A DNA stretch of 64,000 nt from Macrolepiota albuminosa (GCA_027475525.1 JAMWFC010000056.1:248001-312000); one strand, 5' to 3'; numbered from the stretch's first letter, positions 8,705-21,010 are shown. Notes: generated by a model from the letters alone, not told the origin. Program-made: numbers and translations.

Positions 8705-11700
8705 TTACGCGCGTTTTGCTAGCTGCTGAGGGCGTTTCACGCCCTGCAGCTCTAGATACCTATCCATCGCTGCAAGGTCTTTGCAGTTTACTAGCGGTTC
8801 CCAGGTAGTATCACCTAAGCTCCACCTTACCTCGAATTCGAGGCTTCCCCTTGTCCAACGATGACCTATCAGGTCATCTACGAACCACTCCTGGTCATTA
8901 CCAGTTCCAAAATCATACGGCTCCGGAGTTGCTCGATTAGGAAAGAGCGCATCACTACTGGCCATATACGGTTGCAATAGCGACACATGAAATTTGGGGA
9001 CTATCCTTCGCGCTTGCAGCGCATGGGGTAGTTCCAGCACGTAGTTAGACGTGCTCGGCTCCGCTTCAAGGACCTTATACGGTCCAATCCACTTTGGACA
9101 CAACTTACTCGCTCTGCCTTTCGGCAGGTTTAGGTTCTTCGTAGAAAGGTACACTAGGTTCCCTTTCTCGATGTCTGGTTCCTCGCGTCTGCGATTATTC
9201 GCATGTTTGGTTTGCCAGACGCGCGATTCTATAATTGCATCATGGGCATCTGCCAGATTCCTTAGCGCGTTGCGCGCAAACTGCTTGACTCCCACATGAA
9301 TAACTTCGTCCGTACGAAGTTCACGAATCATGGATGGCATGTAGCCATTGTTGAGTTCAAAGGGTGAGTACCCTGTGGTTTCCGATATACTCGCGTTTAT
9401 CGCGAATTCCACGAGTGGACATCTATCCACCCAGTCCTTCTGATCAGGACGTACGAACGCTCGCAAGATTTGCGCGATATTTCTATTCGCACGTTCCGTT
9501 TGACCATCCGTTTGCGGATGAAACGATGTCGACATGAGCAACTTTGCTCCTAGCAGCTTGTGCAACTCCTTCCACCATTTGGAAGTAAACTTAGCATCTC
9601 GATCGCTCACGATCGAGCTGGGCAGTCCATGGAGACGTACTATCTCCTTGAGATAGATCCACGACAAGTCTGACGCGGTCATGGTGGTTCTCACCGGAAT
9701 GAGATGGACCATACTGGTCATTCTGCAGATCACTACCCAGAGGTAGTTAAAGCCTTTCGACTCGGGGAACGGACCTATAAAGTCCATCCCAATCGAATCC
9801 CAAGGTTTGACCGGGATGGGTAGCGAATGCAGCTTTCCCGGTGGCTTCAAAGTCGACACTTTCGACTGTTGACATAGCTCGCATGTCGAGCAGAATTGGC
9901 TCGTCTCTTTGGCCATTTGCGGCCACCAGTACCAGCGTCGCACATAGTCCAGCGTTTTCTGAGTTCCGAAGTGGCCCACTACTTTATGGGCCTGGTCCAG
10001 GATAGTCGTAATCAACGACCTCTCCCGGGGAATGCAGATGACTTTGGACCCCGTGGGTCTGGTAAGGTAGACAAGCTGCTGCTCCGTCCTGAAGCGCGGA
10101 TGCGCTTGGATATTGTTCAGAATCTCTACGAAGAGATTATCATCCTTGTATCCTTGCTGGATACGTGTGCGGAATTGTGCATTGCCTAAGTCGGCCGGTG
10201 CAGGCGTATGGTCCTGTGACTCCAGCGCTTGCTGGAGCGTCATATCAGTACCTCTCATAGGCACCTCTTGCCTCATCTCTTCCCTTGGCTGAGGGGCCTC
10301 ATGGTCCACTAGCACCTGAGCCTCGATATCGCGAGTCTCTCGCTGCTCCTGCAGTCGCTTACTGCGACGTGTTTCCTGCGCTCGCATGGCGTGTAACTCG
10401 ACCCTATGTTCCCTGATTTCATGGAATCGATGCAGAGGCAAATCCTCGCCCTCTGGGTCAATACGTTTGTCTGCCTGGACATAGTCATGCGCGTCATGGA
10501 CGTCATCTCGAGTATCACTCTCGAAATATCGAGATAGGCAATCCGCCACTTTGTTCAATTCACCTTTTACATAGGTGATGTCAAACTGGTACCGCGACAT
10601 GTAGTCGATCCAGCGACGTTGTCGCGGAGACAGGTGCACCTGAGTCTTGAAGAACTCTAGTGCTTTGTGATCCGTGATAATATGGATCTTATATCCCATC
10701 AGTTTATCCTCCCACTTTAGGAGGGCTTCCAGTATTGCGAGTGTTTCTAACTCGTGCACAGCATAATTCTGCTGAGCAGCAGTGAATTTACGGGACATAA
10801 ATCCCGCTGGTTGGCAAGTCTGCCATGTTTTACCCTGGCCAAACATGGCCCCAACCCCAGTCTTCGACGCATCGCAAATGAGCCAGATGGGCTCGTCGAT
10901 GCGTGGGTCAATTGGCCGGATGACCGGCGTTTTTGCGCATATGCGCTTAATCATCTCAAAACACCGCTGATGCAGCGGTCTCCAATGAAACGGTGACCCA
11001 TTCTGGGTCATGGCCATAAGTGGCCCAGTGTATGCAGTGACGTCTGGCAAGAAATTGCCAATATAGTTCACCAGTCCGACAAATCGTTGGATATCATTAT
11101 ATGTGCGTGGAGTACGCCACTCTCGGATTCGGTCGAGCTTATCCGTATCAGGATGAATGCCCTTCTCGTCAATGACGTGACCGAGACAATCTATACTCGT
11201 TGCGTACAACTCGCACTTCTTCCATTTGAGATAGAGGCTGGCCTTCCGTAGTCGTTCAAATACGACTCGTAGGTGCTGCTCATGCTCCTCAATGGAGTCA
11301 GAAAATATAAATATATCGTCTAAATAGACGTGCATAAACTTCCCGATTACATCTCGGAAGATTGAGGTCATTAACCTCTGAAATGTCGCCGGTGCATTAC
11401 AATCACCAATCTGCATGATGTTACTCACAAACGTCCCCATCAGGGACGAGAACAGTGTCTTCGGTATGGTGCATTACAATCACCAATCTGCATGATGTTA
11501 CTCACAAACGTCCCCATCAGGGACGAGAACAGTGTCTTCGGTATGTCCTCTTCGCGGATGCAAACCTGCTCGTACGCGTCTGTAAGGTCGATTTTCGACC
11601 GATACTTCGCTGTCGCAACATCTTCTCGTATCACTTCCTGATCTGGAAGAGGTGTTACATCCTTGACGGTATTATCATTGCGCTGTCGCGCATCCAATGC

Positions 11701-14700
11701 CGTCCGCAACGTTCCATCCTTCTTGGGGATACAAAGCAATGGTGCCGCTTGCACCGCTGGTCGTGGTTCCCACCACTTCGCGTTTATGTATCTATTCGTC
11801 TTTTCACGAAGTTGATCCTGAAGTGCTCGTGGGCAGCGAGGCAAATGATACTTGTACTGCTTGTTATCGTCAATGAGGTTGATCTCATGATTAACCTCCC
11901 GCCACGGAGGAAGCTCCTCCTTCGTTCCATTGACGATATCAGCGAACTCCCGTTGCCATTGCTGGCGCAATCGAGGAATATCCTCCTCTGTAAGGCTCAA
12001 AGCCTTGCCTTTTCCTTTGGCTACGCGTGCTATACGCGGCTGAACCTTTGGTTCAAATCGCTCCCGTAAGGCACGTACGTGCTCCTCTGTGAGGTCTCCC
12101 GGATTCAACCTTACAACCGGTTGTTTCCTCGTCGTACTCGCCGACGACTGCACACTCCTCGCCTTCAGCGAGAATCCGTCAAATACGATATCCAATGTTT
12201 CGGATATCTCGTCCTCTCGTGCGTGACGGTACACTTCTCCCGTCTGGGTCGCTTGCCCACTTCCCATAGCCTGCGTCACCATTGACGCTACCAACTCGTT
12301 CCACTCCCGTGGCATTCGTGGGTCATACGCCCATTGCACTCCTGGCCGAGGCACTGGTCGATCCATTAGCGACCTAGTGCTACCCACAGTTCCCATCGTA
12401 CTGTATCCCTCGTCCTTGACGAGATCCTCCACCTTTACTCGAGAGCTAGTCGGCTGGCATTCCAGCGACTCCACCACGCGTTTACTACGCTCATTCTTGC
12501 ACTGCACAGCCTGTTTAGGCTTTCCATTGGTACACCCAGTCACATCCGGGTGCTTCCCCTTCTTCAGAGTTCCTTGAAACTCTTCCTCAGTCATCAGTAT
12601 AGCCGGCGAATCAGCCGGCAGGCTTTTCGGTGGGGCCTGTTCGTCCTCCACCTCCTGAACAGTCGCTCTCCTGCGACCATCTAGTCAGTTGCGCTCATCA
12701 CGCCGCTTCTCGGTTGCGCGATAGCGCCTCAAACGACCATCTGTATCGTTCAACACCACTTTCTCCGCCTTCAGCGGCGTACCATTCACAACGACCATGT
12801 CGTTCACGAAATCCAGCGACACCTTGTTCTTACGCATGAACGGCGTACCGATAATCATGTCATAGCGATCAAAATTCGCTATATCCACATATTCCTTCGT
12901 CGACGTTCCTGACGTCTTTATTTTCACCTCCGCGCCAAACTGCACCATAGCGCGACTCCCCACAGTCCCCAGCTGGAGCATCAAGGGCTCCTCCAGTTCA
13001 TGAACGCGAATCGCGTTGACGTGAGCAAACTGGGGCGTAATGCCCGTAGTGGTACTCCCGGAGTCCCACAACGTCCATGCCGGATGTCCGTTGACATCAA
13101 CATACGTGACCAGGCACTCCTTCTCTTCAGGAGTATAGTGTGGCCGCTGCAACTTATTAGTTGCCTTCTGCAGGGTTACGCGTCTCATTCGGACGCGCTG
13201 ATCTCCACGGCACTCCGTCAGTGCAAACAGGTGTTCCTCCTCGTCATCACGAGCATAGTAGTCGCTGTCGTACACATCCACTGCGACGTATTCATCGCCA
13301 TCAATCTGGACGCTCTCAGCGTCATCCACTTCCGACCCGTCAGCCTCTGCTTGCAGCTCCTCCTTGGTTTCCTCGACGATTTCATCGTCCTCGTCGTCAC
13401 TGACGACATCGCTCGGTGCCGCAGCCGTATGGGCCGCTCGGATGTGTGCCTTAGGAGGGGCGGGACACTCCTTAGCAAAGTGCCCGCTCCTGCCACAATT
13501 GTAGCACGCTGAGGAGTCCCCGGCAGGCCTTCTCTGGCCCACTCCTGGAACTCCAGCAGTTTTACCCGCCATACGCGCTGCAGGCGCCACTACTCCTCTT
13601 GGTGCTACTTGATTCTGACCCGAAACGGGTCGACTGTCCTTCGCCGGCAATTGTCCAGCAGGTTTCGATCGAGGCCGTTGGCCTCCAGGAATTGTCTTGC
13701 GAACCACGAATCGCGGATTGCGATTGTTCTCCATCTCCGTCCGCTTGGCTAGGAAGGTTCCCACCTTCACTGCCTGACGGTTCACTGGTCCTCGGCGTGA
13801 ACTACGCTGCTCATAATGGTTTGCAGTCCGTGTCGACTGCTCATAACGGATGGCATACGCCAAAAATTCAGTCACAGTGTTGACCTCCGGAGACAAGTTA
13901 TCGTCGCGTATCAACGCTCTCCTCATGTCTGCGGGTATTCCGTCCAGGAATGTCTCGCGGATAGTGTATTCGTCTGGATAGACGGCCATATTCTGTGCAT
14001 GACCCACAAGGTCATCATAAAAGGTCTGGACGCCAGTCTTAGCGTCATACACTGCCTTTCTAAAGGCATCGCGAGCTTCCTGCATCGTCGCAGCGTTAAC
14101 GAACCGATTATACAGTCCTATCAGGACCTCTTTAAATGTCCAGTGCGATTTGTCACGATTAATGTGGAGAACATGGCGACGGAACCAATTCCGAGCCTCT
14201 CCTTCCATAAATTCGTGTAGCACGAATATCCTTTCCTGGTCCATGTCGTCTCCACCATAGCAGCAGGCTGCGAGGTGGTAGCACATGTCCATGGCCCAGT
14301 CCTCCAGTTGCGAGAACCTATGTCCTCCAGCGTACGCACGTATGTGCTTACCATCGGATTTACGGGGGCTTACCCCAGCAGGGAACTTAAATCTGACTCC
14401 AAGGGAGTCATCCACCAGACGAGTGAGGCGGTCATGCATATGATCCATATGGATCCTGACCGCTTCATTCATTCCCGGCGTAGTTTCACGCAAATCATGA
14501 GGTGCGGGCATCGAAAATGCCCGAGGACTGCCCTGACCGCTTCATTCATTCCCGGCGTAGTTTCACGCAAATCATGAGGTGCGGGCATCGAAAATGCCCA
14601 AGGACTGCAAAACAGGTGCTCATTGACCACTCTTTCCGGCCGTGCGGTGGGCTGTTGCCTCACTTGTTGCTCTGCTGGTAATCCACCAGCCTGCCTGCCC

Positions 14701-16339
14701 CTGTCACGACGATTATTATCGTCCTGATCGTCATTCCTACGATCACGATCTCCACCGTTGTGATTGCGACGATTTGGCTCCCTCCGTTCGTAGTGACCAC
14801 TACTGTCGTCACTACCACCCGGATCTCTGTCCGGTTCAGCAGTCCGAGCCGCGAATTGTCGCCGCATGTCATCGACAGGCGTTACGCCCTCACGCCCTTC
14901 AAAGACTACCCCCTGGTCGTCAATGAACGACTCACCATGATCATGCAAGTCCTGGTTGCGTATCCTTTGGTAATTGACGCGTTCATTCCAGTTGTCCACT
15001 AGGTGGACGCATCGCACTACGCGTCGTGGTCGCGTTCGCTCCTCAAGAATGTGGACTTCGTCCACCTCTTCCTTGATTGTAACTTGCTTACGAGGTGTCT
15101 TAACCTCCTGCACTGCAAGTGCTGCCTCTGGCTCTGCCGGAGTCGTCGTTACAGTCTCCACCTCAGACAATGCCTGCTGAGGCACTCCGCTAACAATGCG
15201 TTGACGATTTGCGGCGTTCTGGCGCCGAATGTAGTCTTGCTGAGACTCATCAGCCTGACGAGGCGCATTGAGCAATTCCATCGCGTCTGCGATTAGTGGC
15301 GCTCGCCTGCGCACACTCATCTCACATTCTACGGAGTCAGCTGGAGTAGCCGTTGAGACTGCTGACCCTCGCGCCGCTTTGCGCTTAAGGTATTCCACTA
15401 CTTCGAGTTCGAAGATGCGCACAAACAATTTGATATATTCACTCGAATCTGCCCGGGGTACATCGTGGCTCCTAGCCGCCAGCAACTGTAAGTGCTTCAC
15501 TACATAAAGCTGAAGACGCTTTCACGTCGATTCCTTCACGACCGCCGGATATCGGTCCAATACTAGCTGCAACTGGATAGATAAGGTCGAATGCGACCTT
15601 TTGCTTTCCTCATCATCTGAGGACTCCAACTCGGACTCTAAGTCCATAACTCTCCTGAGGCCGTCATGCCTCACTTGCGGCTGTTTGCCGGCTCGTCGGT
15701 GCAACTCTGGACTTCCAGGCGTTGTTAACGCCTTGTCCAACCTTACGACATTGTCGTCTTCCCTACTGACCACTATTGCTGGTCCTTGCTTCTGTACTTG
15801 TGTCGTCAATGACGACGGTCCCGGTTCAGTGGCAGCATTGGCCACATACTCCAAATGCCGTTCCGTAGGTGCAGTCCGGAATGGGGTGCTATGCGCAAAC
15901 GCGCTGCCTTGTACCAATTCCGAGTACTGGGTAACGTCCGGTTGACCCTCCGAGGGAGCTGAAGAGCTCTCGGGCAATACCGGATACATCAGTGAGGGCA
16001 TTTGACTCGCTGGCAGCGACACTCCTGAGACCGCGGATCTATCTCCTGGTTTTCCACCAGGTCGTACAATGGACATCATCCGTGATACGGATAGCCCACC
16101 AGGCATTCCATAGCTCGCGCTGACATCGCGAGGAGTCTTTTCGTCCCGCTTTGGCGGGGGTTGGTATGCTGACGCAGATTGCGTCTTCACAACCTGAAGC
16201 ACAGGTAAGTCACCTGCGTCTGCAGCTGAGAAGGGGGTTGGTATGCTGACGCAGATTGCGTCTTCACAACCTGAAGCACAGGTAAGTCACCTGCATCTGC
16301 AGCTGAGAACGGAGGGTCCGGATCAAGAGAGCCAGTCAT
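8705..16339 (-). CDS. Gypsy-A Gag-Pol polyprotein
   Basis: The proposed start MTGSLDPDPP is at 16339, about 110 nt inside the 5' LTR. Gag ends with a CCHC knuckle (CYNCGRSGHFAKEC, near 13460-13505). Protease has LWDSGSTTTGI and MIIGTPFMRK. RT has FMHVYLDDIFIFSD (about 11290-11340). RNase H has LICDASKTGVGAMF. Integrase has a zinc domain with CSTCELC and catalytic motifs GMDFIGPFPE, SDRDAKFTSKW and HPQTDGQTERANRN, then a chromodomain-like tail (FVDDLIGHRW ... FEVRWSLGDTTWEP). Three 77-bp duplications (11391, 14455, 16156) break the frame. Apart from those, only two in-frame TGA codons interrupt it, at 15524-15522 and at about 12687-12685, each one transition from CGA. Confidence 0.92.
11391..11544. 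repeat. 77-bp tandem duplication (probable assembly overlap)
   Basis: Copies 11391-11467 and 11468-11544 are identical. They split the reverse transcriptase just before its YLDD box. Confidence 0.9.
14455..14608. repeat. 77-bp tandem duplication with one mismatch
   Basis: Copies 14455-14531 and 14532-14608 differ only at 14523 (G) versus 14600 (A). They break Gag. Confidence 0.9.
16156..16309. repeat. 77-bp tandem duplication with one mismatch
   Basis: Copies 16156-16232 and 16233-16309 differ only at 16218 (G) versus 16295 (A). They separate the Gag start from the rest. Confidence 0.9.
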
Positions 16340-16450
16340 GGAAGCACGTTTTCAGCGTGATGCCAACAGAGAATTGAGAGGTTTTGATGAGAGTTGCCTA
16401 GTCGGTAACAAGCCTAGAGTCTAAAGCCGATAGCAGAAGATTTAAAAAAA

Positions 16451-16626
16451 TGTAACCTGGGGTTACTAGTTAGAACTATCTGTGTATTTCACACAGTGCT
16501 AAATCAGACCGCAATATCGGATTTGACTAGTACTTAGTGCGAAAACAAGACGTTATCTTACGTAATACTCTACTAAATGATTATAGCGTCGTTGACGCTG
16601 ATGGTAATACGGATGAGTCCGTTACA
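16451..16626 (-). repeat. 5' LTR of gypsy-A (176 bp)
   Basis: It is identical to 4809-4984. The sequence just inside it (minus strand, a T-run then AAATCTTCTGC) does not look like a tRNA-complementary primer site, so the primer is unknown. Confidence 0.95.
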
Positions 16627-19613
16627 AGAAGTGCTCCAAGGCAATGGCACCGGTGGGATGTACCTAATAAGCACCCTGGAGACAGCAACAGAGCATGCAG
16701 CTATGGTGGCACGGTCCCAGATGAAACCGACGACTCTCGATGTGTGGCATAGACGTTTTGGGCATGCAAGTGTGAAAGCTATCAGGAAAGCACTGGCAAA
16801 AAATTTAGTTGATAGCCTGGATCTGAAAGGAAATCTGTCGGTACCCGGTGTCTGTGAAGACTGCATATATGGTAAACACACATCACGACCATACGATGCT
16901 GAAGTAGAACCAGAGGGGTTACCGAATGATCGGGTCCACATCAACTTGTGGGGACCCGCCAGTGTACAGTTGCTTGGTGGCAGTCGATGGAGGCTCCTCG
17001 CACATGACAGTGTTCTTTCTCACTCGAAAGGACTCAGCCACTACCCTCACAGCAATGGCCACCTACCACATTGAATCTGAGCGCCAAACTGGCAGGAAAC
17101 TGAAGGAAGTCAGGGTCGATGCGGGAAGAGAGTGGGTCAATGAGGCATGGACCACTTACTTCACTTGACATGGCATCATCCTTCAGGTCACGACACCCTA
17201 TGCCCATGCCCAGAATGGTCTTGTGGAACGTGCGAACCGAACAATTCTAGAAGGAGTGCGGTGCATGCTGGCGAAGAGCGGTTTATCCCGGGAACTGTGG
17301 GCAGAGGCCGCGTCGACACAGGTCTACACCCAAAATTTACTTCCAACATCCCGCCACCCAGGCACTGTCCCAAAGGAACTGTTGACAGGTCGCCGGCAAC
17401 GGGTCGACCACCTCCGACCATGGGGGTGCCTGGCATGGGCGAAAGTACCCAAAGAGCTTGTCAAATCCAAACTTGACCCACGCTCCGTAAAGGCTCAACT
17501 GGTAGGATATGCGAATAGTGGGTACCAGCTGTACGAACCAGGAACACGATCAATCGTGACCTCATGGGATGTAATCTTCGAAGAGGGAAAGGGACATAGA
17601 GCACTCACTATACTCAGTGATGAGGATGACGAACCTCAGCCCCCATTACCAGCATTCCACGCAGACACAGCACCAGGATTGATCCTACCCCGCCAGCCCA
17701 TTGCCCCCAGGATCCAACCTAACAGCGGACCATTACACCCACGCACTGATCTCACCCCTGAAAATACCCCTGGACAGGCGCTTACCTATCCCACACCGAA
17801 CGCCGATGTCCCACCCATTCCACTGACAGTCCGACGCTCCTCCAGGATTAGCAGACCAACGCCAGCCTTAGTGGCAGCCCAGGAGACACTCCAGCGTGAG
17901 CGCAAGGCATGGGCAGAGGGAGAGGAATGGGCAAACGACGCCACCATGCCAGGCGCATTGTCGGCTGAAAGCCTGTACGCGTACCTGGCGAGTCTGACTG
18001 AGTATGATCAGGGTGATGAGATGTTGGTACCTAGAACGTATGCGGAGGCAATGAAGAGACCCGACCTTTGGTGTCCAGCGATGGAAGAGGAACTACGCAT
18101 GATGAATGATAGGGGCGTGTTCGAACTGGTGGACGAGTGTCAGGTACCAAGGGACAAGAACATTGTGGAATGTAGGTGGGTCTTTGCAAATAAATTTAAT
18201 GCAGAGGGAGAGGTTGTAAGGAGGAAGGCGCAACTCGTGGCAAAAGGGTACTCCCAGGTGGCAGGGGAGGACTTTGACAAAACCTACGCGGCGGTCGTGC
18301 GCCTCAAATCACTCCGGATGTCAGCAGCAATAGCTGCGCAGACGGGGATGGAAATATGGCAAGTTGATTTTGTTTCAGCTTACCTTAACAGTATCCCTGA
18401 GCACGAGGTCTACATGAAACTCCCCCCTGGTTTTCCAGGAGGGGAGGGAAAGCTGGCTAGGCTCCAGAAAACCATATACGGACTCATGCAAGGCGGTTTT
18501 GATTGGTACTGAACGCTCAACGGTGCATACAAAGAATTAGGTTACAATAGATTGAGGGCAGACCCCTGCGTGCAGTCAAGAACGATGAGATCAGAGATTA
18601 CAATCACTAATACATTCAACAATGACACATTTGGCATATCCTCAACGACCCAGGGTGCAGAGAGGGCAAAGAGGGAACTAGCGATGGTCTATGAAGTTAA
18701 GGACCTGGGTGAACCCTCATTCTTACTTGGTATGGCCATACACCATGACCCCAAGACGAAGATCATCTCCCTGTCCCAGAGAGCATACCTCACACGCGTT
18801 CTTGAGCGGTTCCAGATGGCAAACTGTAATCCTCGATATACTCCTCTGCCAACCGGTATCACACTGACAACCGAGATGTCACCTAAAAATGAGAAGGAAT
18901 GCACCTTCATGAAAGACCGCCCTTATCGACAACTCTTAGGTGCCCTAATGTGGGCGCAGGCAGCCACACACCCAGATCTCTCTTTTGCAGTCACGTTACT
19001 AGCCAGATTCCAAGCGGACCCCGGACTAGCCCATTGGAAGGCGCTACTACATGTACTAGCATATGTCAAGGGTATTTTGGACTACAAGATTGTGTACTCA
19101 AGAGATCTGAGAGGGTCAATCAAACCAGCAGGTTATGTCAACGCTGATTATGGAGGAGATTTAGACACGTGGAGATCGACGTCCGGCTACATCTTCATGA
19201 TGAGTGGCGGCCCAGTATCATGGAGCTCAAAGCGGCAACAGACCGTAGCGTTGTCCACCACCGAAGCGGAATACATGGCCATGACACAAGGATGCCAGCA
19301 AGCGTTATGGATGCACAACTTTCTGGCCGAGATCAGATTTGAACAATCACGACCAGCGCTCATCCATGTGGACAACAACTCGTCAATCTCACTCGCTCAG
19401 TCTACTAAAGGTCATGCTAGAACTAAGCATATCGATATCCGACACCATTATGTCCATGAAAGGGTGTCAGAGGGAGATCTGGAGATCTACCATATACCAT
19501 CATCCGAAAACCTTTCCGACATCTGCACAAAATCACTGCCACGAGCCGCCCACAATTACTTGGTCGGTTTAATAGGCTTGAAGAACCCTGACGGCCATAC
19601 AAGTCAGAGGGAG
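16627..19613 (+). pseudogene. Copia integrase, reverse transcriptase and RNase H (3' half)
   Basis: The frame resumes after gypsy-A with LQGNGTGGMYLI, then the pre-integrase zinc region (WHRRFGHASVKAI ... CEDCIYGK), integrase (VDAGREWVN, YAHAQNGLVERANRT), RT (CRWVFANKFNAEGEVVRRKA ... WQVDFVSAYLNS ... LQKTIYGLMQGG), and RNase H (STSGYIFMMSGGPVSWSSK, STTEAEYMA, VDNNSSI, KHIDIRHHY). Damage: a frameshift in integrase around 16985-17010, TGA at 17166 and at about 18509, and the RT box reads FNND (about 18613-18624) where YxDD is expected. A purine tract (AGAGGGAG) precedes the 3' LTR. Confidence 0.92.
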
Positions 19614-19882
19614 TGTTGAGGGTAGACTCGCATGCACCGTCAGTACGTCACAGCCACAGTCTTTTGTCTTTCCTTATACAGACCCCCTCAGCCACCACCG
19701 TATGTGGTGGCAATCGGTAGGGGGCCATCAAACTTTATTTTCGCTAGATATTTTTTTATGATACACAAAATATTACCCTCAGTCGACCATACATTACTGG
19801 AGTGACTGAGGGTACGTAAAAACACTTACTATTATTTACCTCCCGACTAATTACTTCCTGTAGACATCCATATTTCTCTACA
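19614..19882 (+). repeat. 3' LTR of the copia element (269 bp)
   Basis: It runs TGTTGAGGG...CTCTACA. It contains 52 bp (19812-19863) absent from the 5' LTR, and no other indel. The target duplication GTCTG follows at 19883. Confidence 0.92.
19812..19863 (+). other. Intron-like 52-bp segment present only in the 3' LTR
   Basis: It starts GTACGT, ends CTGTAG, and has CCGACTAATTAC as a branch-site candidate (CTAAT) about 15 nt before the AG. The length is typical of introns in this window. The 5' LTR looks exactly like the spliced product (junction 3414/3415). Confidence 0.7.
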
Positions 19883-20059
19883 GTCTGAATGGTGGCTAAA
19901 GAACCAGAGCATCTCAAGGGCTGAGAGTTGTACTGACAGATAGTGTTGAAAGAATAGAAACAGTAAAATGAAATAATGTCAGAAGAAATAAGAGAATGAA
20001 TGGAAGGAGAGTGAAGAGATAAGGAGTGAGAAAAGGAAGAAATGAGAAGTCCCCTGACA
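19883..20059 (-). repeat. 5' part of the minus-strand gypsy-C LTR, right of the copia insertion
   Basis: On the minus strand it begins TGTCAGGGGACTTC at 20059 and is preceded by a purine tract (AGAGAGGGGGTGA, about 20060-20073), marking it as the 3' LTR of gypsy-C. It continues at 3216 on the other side of the copia element. Confidence 0.88.
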
Positions 20060-21000
20060 TCACCCCCTCTCTAGAGCGTGGCGTCTTGACGTGCTGAATA
20101 GAAGTAGTTCTGGATGGCCTGGTCTACCTTGGAAAGAGAATAGAGGCCTCTGATTGCCCGGGGAGCATTGGGATGCTGTTGATAGAATTTCCGGACTAAG
20201 GCAGGGGCATGGACATTCTTTTGTGGCTCCCAGGAGATGTCCTCGATTCCGTAGCCCTTCCACTTGACCTTGAACTGAAGCTTATTCCTAAAGAGTCTTG
20301 TGGCTCCCAGGAGATGTCCTCGATTCCGTAGCCCTTCCACTTGACCTTGAACTGAAGCTTATTCCTAAAGAGTCGGCTGTATACTCTTCTTGGTTGTTTA
20401 TCAGAACTGGTGGTGGAGGTGGCTGTGGATGTCGACCTGGGATTGGATCCTCTGGGGCTGGAGAAAGCTTCACCACATTGAAGACTGGATGGAGTCAACT
20501 CATTCCACTAGGCAGCTTGAGTCGATAGGCAAGTGGGCCTACCTGCCGTACTATAGAAAAGGGTCCTAGACGACGGTGAGAGAGCTTCTGAGAAGGTCAG
20601 GTGGTAGCAATGTCAGAGGCATCCAGGTAGACTCGATCTCCAGGCTTGTACTTGGGGGCTGGAGTTTGTCCATAATCGTAGTAGCGGGCCATATCATCCT
20701 TTGCCTTAGCTAAAGCTGCCTTGGCTTCCTCCTGGGCTGCCTTCATCCGATCTATGAACTTGTTGACAGCTTCATTCTCTGAAGGTCGTCCACGAGGCTC
20801 AAATCCCATCCGAGGATGTCGACCAGTATCTAGAAGGAAAGGAGACATCTGGGTGGCAGCGTGTACACGGTTGTTGTACTGAAACTCTGCCTCTGGTAAT
20901 AGGTCATCCCAGTCATCCTGTTGTTCATTGCAGAAGAGCTGGAGATACTGTTCTAGCTCCTGGTTGACACGCTCAGTCTGGCCATCAGATTGGGGGTGAG
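20060..21000 (-). pseudogene. Gypsy-C integrase C-terminus with chromodomain (5'-truncated)
   Basis: The minus strand encodes HPQSDGQTERVNQELEQYLQ (end of the integrase core), a Lys/Ala-rich helix, KYKPGDRVYLDASDI, and a chromodomain (LQFKVKWKGYGIEDISWEP ... RKFYQQHP). The 77-bp duplication 20221-20374 repeats the chromodomain. Sequence upstream of HPQSDG is missing: the piece joins directly to an LTR fragment at 21010. Confidence 0.88.
20221..20374. repeat. 77-bp tandem duplication (probable assembly overlap)
   Basis: Copies 20221-20297 and 20298-20374 are identical. They duplicate the core of the chromodomain. Confidence 0.9.
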
Positions 21001-21010
21001 TCCCCTGACA

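Larger units (their letters stand above)
4809..16626 (-). mobile_element. Gypsy-A: young Ty3/gypsy element with an extra 3' ORF
   Basis: Terminal 176-bp LTRs (4809-4984 and 16451-16626) are identical over all 176 bases, with TGTAAC...GTTACA ends and a perfect target duplication AGAAG (4804-4808 and 16627-16631). Genes run right to left: Gag, protease, RT, RNase H, integrase with a chromodomain-like tail, then an additional ORF. Five 77-bp duplications lie inside; without them it is about 11.4 kb, long for the group. Identical LTRs imply very recent insertion. Confidence 0.96.
3217..19882 (+). mobile_element. Ty1/copia retrotransposon, interrupted and decayed
   Basis: LTRs are 3217-3433 and 19614-19882, with a perfect 5-bp target duplication GTCTG (3212-3216 and 19883-19887). 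Domain order is Gag, protease, integrase, reverse transcriptase, RNase H, which is the copia order. Gypsy-A (4809-16626) is inserted between protease and the pre-integrase domain. Without that insertion the element is about 4.84 kb, normal for copia. Several stops, one frameshift and a mutated RT box show it is dead. Confidence 0.95.

Noticed and set aside
11391..11544. Programmed ribosomal frameshifting in gypsy-A and gypsy-B pol
   Set aside because: The frame changes coincide exactly with the 77-bp duplications and vanish when one copy is ignored.
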